A DNA stretch of 64,000 nt, from the NCBI GenBank assembly GCA_051861205.1, contig JBHYDC010000006.1, positions 124,001 through 188,000 on the forward strand, written 5' to 3'. Within the stretch, counting starts at the first letter, position 1. The number at the start of each line of letters is the position of its first letter. Shown piece after piece: positions 51,999 to 60,153 of this stretch. The notes beneath the pieces were generated by a model. That model did not search any database. It was not told the DNA's origin and saw only the letters and a list, made by a program, of their open reading frames with translations. Made by a program: the position numbers and the translations under genes. This DNA comes from JBHYDC01 sp051861205 (GTDB lineage Bacteria; Pseudomonadota; Alphaproteobacteria; Rhizobiales; Pleomorphomonadaceae).

Positions 51999-52910
51999 AT
52001 GCCCGGTCTATTCGTAAGCATCGGCGAGTGCATGGTCGAACTGGCCCCTGCCTCCGGCGACCTCTACCACCGGGGGTTCGCCGGCGACACTCTGAACACC
52101 GCTTGGTACGTCCGCGCCCTCACCGACCACCGCGTCGACTATCTCACCGCTGTGGGCACCGACGCGCTCTCCCGCGAACTCGTCGCCTTCATCGCGGGCG
52201 CCGGCATCGGCACCGCCGCCATTCGCCGTATCGAAAACCGCACCCTCGGCCTCTACCTCATCACCCTCACCGGCGCCGAGCGCTCCTTCACCTATTGGCG
52301 CGATAAGTCCGCCGCCAAGTTCCTCGCCGCCCATCCCGCCGCCCTCGATGTCGCGCTCGGCCAAGCCACGTCGGTCTATTTCTCCGGCATCACGCTGGCG
52401 ATCCTGTCGCCCGATCACCGCGACAATCTCTTTGCCGCGCTCGCCAAGGTCCGCGCGCGCGGCGGCATGGTCGCCTTCGACCCCAACGTCCGCCCCCGCC
52501 TCTGGAGCGGGCCGGACGCCATGCGCGCCGGCCTCGAAGCCGGCTACCGCGCCGCCACCGTCGCCCTCCCGACCTATCCCGACGAGTGCGATCTCTTCGC
52601 CGACGCCTCGCTTGAAGCCGCCGCCCACCGCGTCGCAGGCTACGGCGTCACCGAGGTCGTCGTGCGCGACGGCCCCAATCCCTGCCTCGTCCTTGCAAAC
52701 GGCGCTGCCGCGCTGGTCCCCGCCGTCCCCGTCGCCCGCCCCGTCGACACCACCGGCGCCGGCGACAGCTTCAGCGCCGGCTACCTCGCCGCCCGCCTGC
52801 GCGGCCTCCCCCCCACCGCCGCCGCCCACCTCGCCCACCAAGTCGCCGCCCGCGTCATCCAAGTGAAAGGCGCGCTCGCGCCGATGGCGGATTTCAGCGA
52901 TTTGCGGTGA
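51999..52910 (+). CDS. kdgK: 2-keto-3-deoxygluconate kinase (PfkB family)
   Basis: A 303-residue sugar kinase. N-terminal ISIGECMVEL-like start (SIGECMVELAP), substrate loop GFAGDTLNTAWYVRAL, and the C-terminal PfkB signature DTTGAGDSFSAGYLAARL with catalytic Asp. The KdgK-specific reads include YFSGITLAIL and PNVRPRLW. It phosphorylates 2-keto-3-deoxygluconate to KDPG for an aldolase encoded elsewhere. TAAGAGGACA precedes the ATG. A sugar preference other than KDG is possible but the divergent uxaA supports this. Confidence 0.88.
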   Translation: MPGLFVSIGECMVELAPASGDLYHRGFAGDTLNTAWYVRALTDHRVDYLTAVGTDALSRELVAFIAGAGIGTAAIRRIENRTLGLYLITLTGAERSFTYWRDKSAAKFLAAHPAALDVALGQATSVYFSGITLAILSPDHRDNLFAALAKVRARGGMVAFDPNVRPRLWSGPDAMRAGLEAGYRAATVALPTYPDECDLFADASLEAAAHRVAGYGVTEVVVRDGPNPCLVLANGAAALVPAVPVARPVDTTGAGDSFSAGYLAARLRGLPPTAAAHLAHQVAARVIQVKGALAPMADFSDLR

Positions 52911-52920
52911 ATACGGGCCT

Positions 52921-52947
52921 TATTCGCCGCATAATGTGCGGAGAATA
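52921..52947 (+). terminator. Imperfect hairpin after kdgK
   Basis: TATTC-g-CCGCA-TAATG-TGCGG-a-GAATA: ten pairs with one mismatch, 10 bp after the kdgK stop. No T-run. It probably marks the end of the kdgK transcript. Confidence 0.45.
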
Positions 52948-53020
52948 GCTAGGGTTATGTGTCGATGACTCGAGCCGTAATCTGAATCCTATGTGCCAAT
53001 GGACGCGAAGGAGGCTACCG

Positions 53021-53191
53021 ATGGCCAAAGCGGTGAAATCCAAGGGTATGAGCGCATATATCAGCGATCGCGTCTTCAACGGTGTCCGGACGATCTCTGA
53101 CCCTATCGCAGCCGGTAAACATGTAGCGAGAGCCAAGAAGTCCGCTGCGGCTGCCAAGAAAGCCGTGAAGGAGGATAAGCGCCCGGCATAG
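53021..53191 (+). CDS. Small basic protein of unknown function (56 residues)
   Basis: The ORF begins MAKAVKSKGMSAYISDRV and ends KKAVKEDKRPA. AAGGAGG stands seven bases before the ATG, one of the best ribosome sites in the window, which is the main reason to believe it. The C-terminal third is lysine/alanine-rich (ARAKKSAAAAKKAVKED) and helical in pattern, as in small nucleic-acid- or membrane-interacting proteins. Codon use is less GC-biased than in its neighbours. I do not recognise a family. It stands alone between kdgK and cysG. Confidence 0.6.
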   Translation: MAKAVKSKGMSAYISDRVFNGVRTISDPIAAGKHVARAKKSAAAAKKAVKEDKRPA

Positions 53192-53386
53192 AGACCTCGG
53201 TGCGCGCATCGCGCTTGCTCGTTCCGCGATTTTGCGGCGCCATACGCAAAACCATTCCCCAAAACCACCCCCGCCCAAGCACGCCATTCCTTGGCCGGCA
53301 TCCCTCCTGATGCAACCCTCTCCTCGCACCCTTGAAGCCCGGAGATTATTGTGGCTCCTGTCATCCCGATATCAGGAGGATCCTCA

Positions 53387-54850
53387 ATGACGTCGCCGCG
53401 CCAGCCGCGTGAGGCTGCACCGGCCCGGATGGGGCCGCTTGCCAAGCTGCCCGTCTTCATGGACCTTGCCCAAAAGCGCGTCGTCGTGGCGGGCGGGTCG
53501 GCTGGCGCCGCCTGGAAGGCCGAGCTTCTCGCCGCCGCCGGGGCCGACGTCGCGATCTACGCCGCCAATCCGTCGGAGGAACTGCGCCACCTCCTCGCGC
53601 GCGGCACGGAGGCCGGCTCGCTCACCCTCCATGAGCGCCCCTGGTCGCTCGACGTCGTCGCCCCCGCCGCTTTCGCGCTCTGCGACGCCGAAACCGAGGG
53701 CGAAGCCTGGGCCTTTCGCTGCGCCGCCAAGGCCGCCGGCGTCGTTTGCAACGTCGTCGACAAGCCCGAGTTCTGCGACGTCCAGTTCGGCTCCATCGTC
53801 AACCGCTCGCCCGTTATCGTATCTATCTCTACAGACGGCGCGGCCCCCATCCTCGGCCAAGCCATCCGCCGCCGCATCGAAACGCTGCTCCCGCCCGCCC
53901 TCAGCCAATGGGGCGCGCTTGCAAAACGCGTCCGCGAGGCCGTCAACGACCGGCTCGCTCCCGGTGCCGAACGCCGCAGCTTCTGGGAACACCTCGCCGA
54001 AAAGGCCTTCGGCGCCGCCCCGCGTGAGGGCGAAGCCGAAACCCTCATCACCGAAGCCGCCCGCATCGCCGCCAGCCCCGAGGCACGCGGCCGCGTCATC
54101 CTCGTCGGTGCCGGTCCGGGCGATGCCGACCTTCTCACCCTCAAAGCCGTCCGCGCGCTTCAATCAGCCGACGTCATCCTCTTTGACGATCTTGTGTCGT
54201 CCGACGTGCTGGAGCTTGCCCGCCGCGAGGCCAAGCGCATGATGGTCGGCAAGCGCGGCGGCCGCGAATCCTGCCGCCAGGAAGACATCAACGACCTGAT
54301 GATCACGCTCGCCCGTCAGGGCAAGCGCGTCGTCCGCCTGAAAGCCGGCGATCCCATGGTGTTCGGCCGCGCCGGCGAGGAGATCGCCCGGCTTAAGCGC
54401 GAGGGCATCCCCGTCGAGGTCGTGCCCGGCATTTCCGCCGGCATCGCGCTGGCCTCCGCGCTCGGCATCTCGCTCACCCACCGCGACGCCGCCCATTCGC
54501 TGCGCTTCGTCACCGGCCACGCCAAAAGCGGCGAGCTTGATGAAAGCCTGGATTGGCGCGGTCTTGCCGACACCGAAACCACGCTCATCGTCTATATGGG
54601 CGGCCGCACCGCCGCCGGCATCGCCGCCCGCCTCATCGCTGAGGGCCTTGCGCCTGCCACCCCCGTCATCCTCGGCTATGCCGTCGGCCAGCCCGAACAG
54701 AGCCTGAAACCCACCCGCCTTGCGCGCCTTCTCGAAGCCGGCGCGGTCGAGCCCGGTCTCCCCGTCGTCATCGGCATCGGCCAGGTCTTCGAGGAAGCCG
54801 CATCGGCCGCTGAAACCGCCGCCGCGCCGCTCGCAGTTTCAAACATCTAG
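53387..54850 (+). CDS. cysG: Siroheme synthase CysG
   Basis: A 487-residue fusion. Residues 1 to about 215 are the precorrin-2 dehydrogenase/ferrochelatase part (KRVVVAGGSAGAAWKAELLAAAGADVAIYA, then CNVVDKPEFCDVQFGSIVNRSPVIVSISTDGAAPILGQAIRRRIE). Residues about 235-487 are uroporphyrinogen-III C-methyltransferase with ILVGAGPGDADLLTLKAVRAL, RLKAGDPMVFGRAGEE and VVPGISAGIALASALGISLTHR. It makes siroheme for sulfite/nitrite reductase. ATCAGGAGG precedes the ATG at 53387. The sulfite reductase genes that usually follow in Rhizobiales are not adjacent. Confidence 0.94.
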   Translation: MTSPRQPREAAPARMGPLAKLPVFMDLAQKRVVVAGGSAGAAWKAELLAAAGADVAIYAANPSEELRHLLARGTEAGSLTLHERPWSLDVVAPAAFALCDAETEGEAWAFRCAAKAAGVVCNVVDKPEFCDVQFGSIVNRSPVIVSISTDGAAPILGQAIRRRIETLLPPALSQWGALAKRVREAVNDRLAPGAERRSFWEHLAEKAFGAAPREGEAETLITEAARIAASPEARGRVILVGAGPGDADLLTLKAVRALQSADVILFDDLVSSDVLELARREAKRMMVGKRGGRESCRQEDINDLMITLARQGKRVVRLKAGDPMVFGRAGEEIARLKREGIPVEVVPGISAGIALASALGISLTHRDAAHSLRFVTGHAKSGELDESLDWRGLADTETTLIVYMGGRTAAGIAARLIAEGLAPATPVILGYAVGQPEQSLKPTRLARLLEAGAVEPGLPVVIGIGQVFEEAASAAETAAAPLAVSNI

Positions 54851-54960
54851 CGCGCCCCGTCCGGTTTACTTTTCCCCGCCCGCATCCTAATCTTCCGCGC
54901 ATCTGTTGCCCGCGCGGTCACACCACCGCATTCGGGCGCCAAACCTGCGAAGGATCCTTC

Positions 54961-56580
54961 ATGTCGGACGTTGTCATTATCGGCGGAGGCCATAACGGTC
55001 TCGTCTGCGCCTATTATCTCGCCGCGTCCGGCCTCAAGGTCACCGTGCTCGAACGCCGCTCCGTCGTCGGCGGCGCGGCCGTCACCGAGGAATTTCACCC
55101 CGGCTTTCGCAATTCCGTTGCCTCCTACACCGTCTCGCTTCTCAACCCCAAGATCATCCGCGACCTTGATCTTGCCCGCCACGGCCTCAAGGTCATCGAG
55201 CGCCGCCTCCAGAATTTCTTTCCCACCGAAGACGGCCGCTTCCTTGAAGCCGGGCAGGGCGGCCGCACCCGCGCCTCGATCGCCAAATTCTCCGCCCGCG
55301 ACGCCGAAGCGCTCCCCGCCTACGAGCAGCGACTGGACGTGGTGGCCGATCTCCTGCGCGATCTCGTCCTGAAAACCCCGCCCAACGTCGTATCCGGCGG
55401 CTGGCTGGCGGCTATTCCAGAGCTTCTGAAGTCCGCCACCCTCGGCCGCAAGTTCACCGACCTCTCGCTCGAAATGCGCCGCGAAATCCTGGACGTCTTC
55501 ACCAAATCCGCCGCCGAATACCTCGATCGCTGGTTCGAATCCCCGCCCGTCAAAGCCCTCTTCGCCTTCGACGGTATCGTCGGCAATTTCGCCAGCCCCT
55601 ACACCGCCGGCACCGCCTACGTGCTGGTCCATCACGTCTTCGGCGAGGTCAACGGCAAGAAGGGCGTTTGGGGCCACGCCGTCGGCGGCATGGGCGCCAT
55701 CACCCAGGCCATGCGCCGCGCCTGCGAGGAAAAAGGCGTCGTCATTCACACCGATGCGGGCGTTCGCGAAGTCATCATCGAAAAGGGCAGGGCGGCCGGC
55801 GTCGTCACCGAAGACGGCCGGGCCTTCCGCGCGCCCATGGTCGTCTCGAACCTCAACCCCAAGCTCCTCTACACGAAGCTCGTCGACGAAGCCGCGCTCC
55901 CCCTCGATTTCCTCCGCCGCATCCGCACCTGGAAAAGCGGCTCGGGCACCTTCCGCATGAACGTCGCGTTGTCCGAGCTTCCCAGCTTCACCGCGCTTCC
56001 CGGCCACACGCTTGCCGATCACCACACCTCCGGCATCATCATCGCCCCCTCCATCGACTACATGGACCGCGCCTATACCGACGCCAAAGCCCACGGCTGG
56101 GCGCGCAATCCAATTGTCGAAATGCTCATTCCCTCCACTATCGACGACAGCCTCGCCCCTCCCGGCCAGCATGTCGCCAGCCTCTTCTGCCAGCACGTGC
56201 AGCCGCAGCTTCCCGATGGCTTCCCCGGCGGTTCCTCCTGGGACGATCACCGCGAGGAAGTCGCCGACGTCATGATCGCCGCCGTCGATAGATTCGCCCC
56301 CGGCTTCAAGGCCAGCGTGCTCGGCCGCCAGATCAACTCGCCGCTCGACCTCGAACGCACCTTCGGCCTCATCGGCGGCGACATCTTCCACGGCGCCCTC
56401 TCGCTCGACCAAATCTTCTCCGCCCGCCCCATGCTCGGCCACGCCGACTACCGCGGCCCCATCCCCGGCCTCTACACTTGCGGCTCCGGCACCCACCCCG
56501 GCGGCGGCGTCACCGGCGCCCCCGGCCACAACGCCGCCGCCGAAATCCTCAAGGACGCCAAACGCAAGCGCGTTGCCTAA
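54961..56580 (+). CDS. Phytoene desaturase-like FAD oxidoreductase (PYROXD2-type)
   Basis: A 539-residue flavoprotein. The FAD-binding motif VVIIGGGHNGLVCAYYLAASGLKVTVLERR opens the protein, followed by GGAAVTEEFHPGFRNSVASYTVSLL. The C-terminal FAD block is GLYTCGSGTHPGGGVTGAPGHNAAAEIL. The group is CrtI-like but members close to PYROXD2 are not carotenoid enzymes and no crt genes are nearby; the substrate is unknown. It follows cysG by 110 bp. Confidence 0.85.
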   Translation: MSDVVIIGGGHNGLVCAYYLAASGLKVTVLERRSVVGGAAVTEEFHPGFRNSVASYTVSLLNPKIIRDLDLARHGLKVIERRLQNFFPTEDGRFLEAGQGGRTRASIAKFSARDAEALPAYEQRLDVVADLLRDLVLKTPPNVVSGGWLAAIPELLKSATLGRKFTDLSLEMRREILDVFTKSAAEYLDRWFESPPVKALFAFDGIVGNFASPYTAGTAYVLVHHVFGEVNGKKGVWGHAVGGMGAITQAMRRACEEKGVVIHTDAGVREVIIEKGRAAGVVTEDGRAFRAPMVVSNLNPKLLYTKLVDEAALPLDFLRRIRTWKSGSGTFRMNVALSELPSFTALPGHTLADHHTSGIIIAPSIDYMDRAYTDAKAHGWARNPIVEMLIPSTIDDSLAPPGQHVASLFCQHVQPQLPDGFPGGSSWDDHREEVADVMIAAVDRFAPGFKASVLGRQINSPLDLERTFGLIGGDIFHGALSLDQIFSARPMLGHADYRGPIPGLYTCGSGTHPGGGVTGAPGHNAAAEILKDAKRKRVA

Positions 56581-56609
56581 CCCAAGCCTCCACGCCTTCT
56601 TCTCCTTAT

Positions 56610-56699
56610 CCCCTTGCGGGGTCGCGAAGCGACGGACCGAGTTTGGATGCGGCTTCGTTTTCCTTCTCCCCTTGCGGGGTCGCGAAGCGACGGACCGAG
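56610..56699 (+). repeat. Two REP-like units after the FAD oxidoreductase gene
   Basis: Two identical 32-base units (56610-56641 and 56668-56699), each made of two mini-hairpins, CCCC-TTGC-GGGG and GTCGC-GAA-GCGAC, ending GGACCGAG, with a pyrimidine-rich lead-in (CTCCTTATC or TCCTTCTC). The design resembles the Rhizobiales repeat I remember as CTTCTCCCCTTGCGGGG followed by a second stem. The rest of the 285-bp gap (56581-56865) holds no gene. Confidence 0.75.
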
Positions 56700-56865
56700 A
56701 CCCGTGTCTCGGGCCAGGGGCTAGGTGTCGCGGCAGCGACGGTTGAGGGGTCGGCGCCGCCTCGCTGAGGGCTGGAGCTTGTCGCAAAGCAAAGCAAAAC
56801 CCATCGCGCGCCTCCCGCGCCAAATGCTACCCTCACCGCAATCCCCCCTTAGTCCACGGTGCGCA

Positions 56866-57918
56866 ATGAAAAAATCCGTTGAAATCCTGCGCGGCGATAC
56901 GCCCGGCACCGAGTATCGCTTCACCGTCCTCCGCTTCGCCGGCGCCTTGCCCACCGCGCCCACCGCCTATCTCCAAGCGGCCCTCCACGGCGATGAACTT
57001 CCCGGCGTCGCGGCACTTCACTACCTCATCGAAATGCTCGCCCGGGCCGAGCACGATGGTCGCCTTCTCGGCTCGGTCACGGTCGTGCCCTATGCGAACC
57101 CCATCGCATCCGGCCAGCATCTCTTCGACCAGCACATGGGCCGCTTCGCGCTCTCCACCCGCACGAATTTCAACCGCGAGTTCCCGCTGCTTGCCACCCC
57201 CGACACGTCGGCCCTTCCCCACGACGATGCTCCCATCCCCGCCGAACAGCGTCTAAAGGCCCGCCTCGTGCGCCTCGCGCTCGGTCACGACATCACGCTC
57301 GATCTGCACTGCGACGAAGAATCGCTCCAATATCTCTACGTCCCCGAACCCGTCTGGCCGTATCTTTCGGACCTCGCCTCCGCCCTCAACGCAGAGGCCG
57401 TCCTCGTCTGGGACGGATCGTCCGATGCGGCATTCGAGGAGGCCATGCTCCACCCCTATCTCGGCCTGCCGCCCGGCAAGGCCGGATGGGAGCGCCGCGC
57501 CATCACCACCGTGGAACTGCGCGGCCAAGCCGACGTTGCGCCGCACACCGCCAAGGCGGATGCCAGCGGCCTCTATCGTTTCCTCGTCGGCCGGGGCGTC
57601 ATCCGCGACGCCGCCGTGCCCCCGCCCGAACCCTGGACGCGCGGCAAAACCCCGCTCGACCACGTCGAGGTCGTCCGCGCTCCCGCCGGCGGCGCGCTGC
57701 TCTTCCACGTCAAACCCGGCGATCATGTCGAAGCCGGAGCCCTCGTCGCCGAAATCCTCACCGCCCCCGGCGAGGCAGCCTTTCCCGTCACCGCCCCGCA
57801 AGCGGGCACCATTCTCACCCGGCGCGGGCATCGCTTCACTCGTCTCGGCGGCGATCTCGTCAAGCTCCTGGGAAGCCGCCCCTCCGCTACCGCAAAACCC
57901 GGAACGCTGGAGGATTGA
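56866..57918 (+). CDS. Succinylglutamate desuccinylase/aspartoacylase family protein
   Basis: A 350-residue zinc amidohydrolase/carboxypeptidase-like enzyme. Zinc ligands are His41 and Glu44 in LHGDE and His148 in LDLHCDEES; the catalytic Glu region is VELRGQADV. The C-terminal 80 residues form a barrel with lipoyl-like pattern (VKPGDHVEAGALVAEILT). It deacylates an N-acyl amino acid or similar amide; the substrate is not evident. The ribosome site is weak (ACGGTG). The start at 56866 is set by the first family-like residues. Confidence 0.82.
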   Translation: MKKSVEILRGDTPGTEYRFTVLRFAGALPTAPTAYLQAALHGDELPGVAALHYLIEMLARAEHDGRLLGSVTVVPYANPIASGQHLFDQHMGRFALSTRTNFNREFPLLATPDTSALPHDDAPIPAEQRLKARLVRLALGHDITLDLHCDEESLQYLYVPEPVWPYLSDLASALNAEAVLVWDGSSDAAFEEAMLHPYLGLPPGKAGWERRAITTVELRGQADVAPHTAKADASGLYRFLVGRGVIRDAAVPPPEPWTRGKTPLDHVEVVRAPAGGALLFHVKPGDHVEAGALVAEILTAPGEAAFPVTAPQAGTILTRRGHRFTRLGGDLVKLLGSRPSATAKPGTLED

Positions 57919-58331
57919 GCGAACACTCGCCCGTGGGTTGGGTCAGAAAACGTCTCTACCCATCAGGAAAAACACCACCTGACACGACAATGCCGAAAGT
58001 TTTCGTGGCATTTGAATCAACAAAGTTTTTCAAAACGGCTCGCTCATAGGGTTGATTTTTTCTGACCACCTGCGCTGGCTCGTTTTTTGCGCACAACGTG
58101 CAGCAACAGAGGGCCGAGGGCCTAAAGCCCGATTTTTCGGCTCTTTTTCCCCAGCCGCCGCAGCTCCCGGCGTTACAAAACCTCCCGATATGCTTAACCG
58201 CGCGCTAGCGAATTGCCGGTGCGGAGCCCAAGGTTAACGCTTCCTGAACACCGCATGTCCTGATTTGAAGATGAGGTCGACGTTCTCGTTAGAATTGGTC
58301 TGTAGGGTCGCCGCTATTGGAGGCACTACTT
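57919..58331. other. Gene-free gap with an AT-rich inverted-repeat segment
   Basis: The 413 bp between two plus-strand genes hold no ORF I can support. GGTCAGAAAA at 57941-57950 and its exact inverse TTTTCTGACC at 58058-58067 bound a 127-bp AT-rich segment. Inside it AATGCC-GAAA and TTTC-gt-GGCATT can form a central hairpin near 57989. GGGTTG occurs beside each end. It may be a small transposed remnant or a structured leader; two TTAAC half-sites of the CtrA type lie nearer the next gene. Confidence 0.5.
58126..58148 (+). terminator. Possible weak terminator
   Basis: AGCC(C)GA-TTTT-TCGGCT, with one bulged base, followed by CTTTTT. It lies 208 bp after the aspartoacylase-family gene. Confidence 0.4.
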
Positions 58332-60092
58332 ATGATCTCAGCATTCTCCCTCGTGGAGTTCCTCCCATCCGAGGCCACCTTCCTCGCCGCGCTCGCGCTT
58401 GGCGTACCGCTTGCTCTTGGGTGGTTGCTCGTTCAACGGGGGCGCGGAGCCAATCGCCGGCTGGCCGATCTTGCGGATGCGGCGGTGGAGGGGCTTGTCA
58501 TCCTGGTCGACAACCGCGTCGTCGAGGTCAACGATGTCTTCCTCCAAACCGTAGGTCTCAGCCGCAACCAACTGCTCGGCCGCCGCTTCCTCGGAACGCT
58601 GTTGCATGCCGAATTCGGCAGCGCTCAGTTTCCCCACTCCATGCTGTGGGACGGTCAAGTCACGCCTGAGGGTAAACCGGCCATCCCCGTCGAAGTCATC
58701 GCCCGCCCGATCGAATTCCTCGGCCGGTCCGCCACCGCCCTCGCTATCCGCGACGTCGCTGCGCGCCAGGACGCCGAAATGCGCATCCGCTTCCTAGCCG
58801 AGCATGATTTCCTGACGGGTCTTGCCAACCGCGCCTCTTTTCACCGCACGATGGAGCGGCGCTGTGCCGCTCTCGGCGGCGAGGGCAATGATTTCGCCCT
58901 GATCTACCTCGACCTCGACCATTTCAAGGACGTCAACGACCGTCACGGCCACCTTGCCGGCGACGCAGTGCTGATCGAAGCGGCAACGCGGCTGAAAGAC
59001 CTTCTCAGCCCCTCCGGCTTCATCGCGCGGCTGGGCGGGGATGAGTTCATCATTCTCCTGCCCGATGTTCAAAACACCAGTTCCGTAGCTCAAACCGCCG
59101 AGCGCATCGTGGAAAGCCTGCGCCAGCCCTTCTCCTACCTCGGTCAGCGCTTCAACGTGGGCGTCAGCCTCGGCGTCGCGCTCGCACCCCACAATGGCGA
59201 CGCGCTCGACATTCTGCTCGCGCGCGCCGATCTCGCGCTTTACCGGGCCAAGCTCGCCGGTCGCGGCGGCTATTGCTTTTTCGAGGAATCGATGGACCGC
59301 GAAATGCTCGTCCGCCGCCAGCTCGCCTTCGACATGCGCGACGCGATCGAGTCCAATCAGATCGAGCTACACTACCAGCCGATCGCCCGCACCCGCAGCG
59401 GCGAAATCGTCGGCTTCGAAGTCCTGATCCGCTGGCATCACCCCCGCCACGGCATCATCGCCCCGCAGATCGTGATTTCGATCGCCGAGGAAAGCGGGTT
59501 CATCGGCGAACTCGGCACCTGGATCCTCACAAAGGCCTGTCGCGAGGCCGCAAGCTGGCGCCGGCCGCTCAAGATTTCCGTGAATCTGTCGTCGGTTCAG
59601 CTTGGCCAGATCGCCTTGCCCGAGATGGTACAGGACATTCTAAATGAAACCGGGCTACCCGCGACCCGGCTTGAGGTCGAGGTCACCGAAAGCGGGCTGC
59701 TCCTCAACCCGGATCGCTCGCTCGACATCTTGAACCGGCTCAAAGCGCTCGGCGTCACCGTCGCCATTGACAACTTCGGCGTCGGATCCTCCTCGCTCGC
59801 CACCCTTCAGACCTTCCCGCTCGACAAGATCAAAATCGACCGCTCCTTCATCGAGCAAGTCGAAACAAACCCGAAGGCCGGCGCCATCCTGACTGCCATG
59901 GCCATACTATCGCGCAGTCTCGATCTCAATGTCGTTGCCGAGGGCGTAGAAAGTCGCGGCCAGATTGATTTCCTCGCCAGCAAAAGCTGCGACGAGGTGC
60001 AAGGCTTCATGATCGGCAAGCCGCTGCCCATCTCCGGCTACCGCCAGATCGTTGATTACATCGACGAGACTTCGGCCCTACTGAGGGCCTAA
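58332..60092 (+). CDS. PAS-GGDEF-EAL cyclic di-GMP protein with altered EAL motifs
   Basis: A 586-residue protein: an N-terminal membrane helix (12-36), a PAS-like sensor (about 45-140), a GGDEF domain with intact GGDEF at 235-239 and no RxxD inhibitory site five residues before it, and an EAL domain. The EAL signature reads EVL (363-365) and the usual DDFGTG reads DNFGVG (480-485), so one metal-binding aspartate is replaced; the lysine and VAEGVES blocks are normal. It should make c-di-GMP; hydrolysis is doubtful. TTGGAGG precedes the ATG at 58332. Its last codons are duplicated after the stop. Confidence 0.9.
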   Translation: MISAFSLVEFLPSEATFLAALALGVPLALGWLLVQRGRGANRRLADLADAAVEGLVILVDNRVVEVNDVFLQTVGLSRNQLLGRRFLGTLLHAEFGSAQFPHSMLWDGQVTPEGKPAIPVEVIARPIEFLGRSATALAIRDVAARQDAEMRIRFLAEHDFLTGLANRASFHRTMERRCAALGGEGNDFALIYLDLDHFKDVNDRHGHLAGDAVLIEAATRLKDLLSPSGFIARLGGDEFIILLPDVQNTSSVAQTAERIVESLRQPFSYLGQRFNVGVSLGVALAPHNGDALDILLARADLALYRAKLAGRGGYCFFEESMDREMLVRRQLAFDMRDAIESNQIELHYQPIARTRSGEIVGFEVLIRWHHPRHGIIAPQIVISIAEESGFIGELGTWILTKACREAASWRRPLKISVNLSSVQLGQIALPEMVQDILNETGLPATRLEVEVTESGLLLNPDRSLDILNRLKALGVTVAIDNFGVGSSSLATLQTFPLDKIKIDRSFIEQVETNPKAGAILTAMAILSRSLDLNVVAEGVESRGQIDFLASKSCDEVQGFMIGKPLPISGYRQIVDYIDETSALLRA

Positions 60093-60138
60093 GGCTCTCG
60101 ATCACATCGACGAGACTTCGGCCCTGCTGAGGGCCTGA
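60054..60138 (+). repeat. Duplicated 3' end of the GGDEF/EAL gene
   Basis: A 39-base stretch ending in the stop codon (60054-60092) is repeated with three changes at 60100-60138, an offset of 46 bp. Both encode D-x-IDETSALLRA plus stop, but the second copy is in another frame and lacks a start, so it is a silent tandem duplicate. Confidence 0.85.
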
Positions 60139-60153
60139 TCCTCACCCGGTCGT

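Noticed and set aside
54847..56823. 658-residue open frame antisense to the FAD oxidoreductase
   Set aside because: Low-complexity Gly/Ala/Glu shadow; the sense gene has complete flavoprotein motifs.
57990..58049. 19-codon ORF in the AT-rich inverted-repeat segment
   Set aside because: No ribosome site; it runs through the central hairpin and is better explained as part of that structure.
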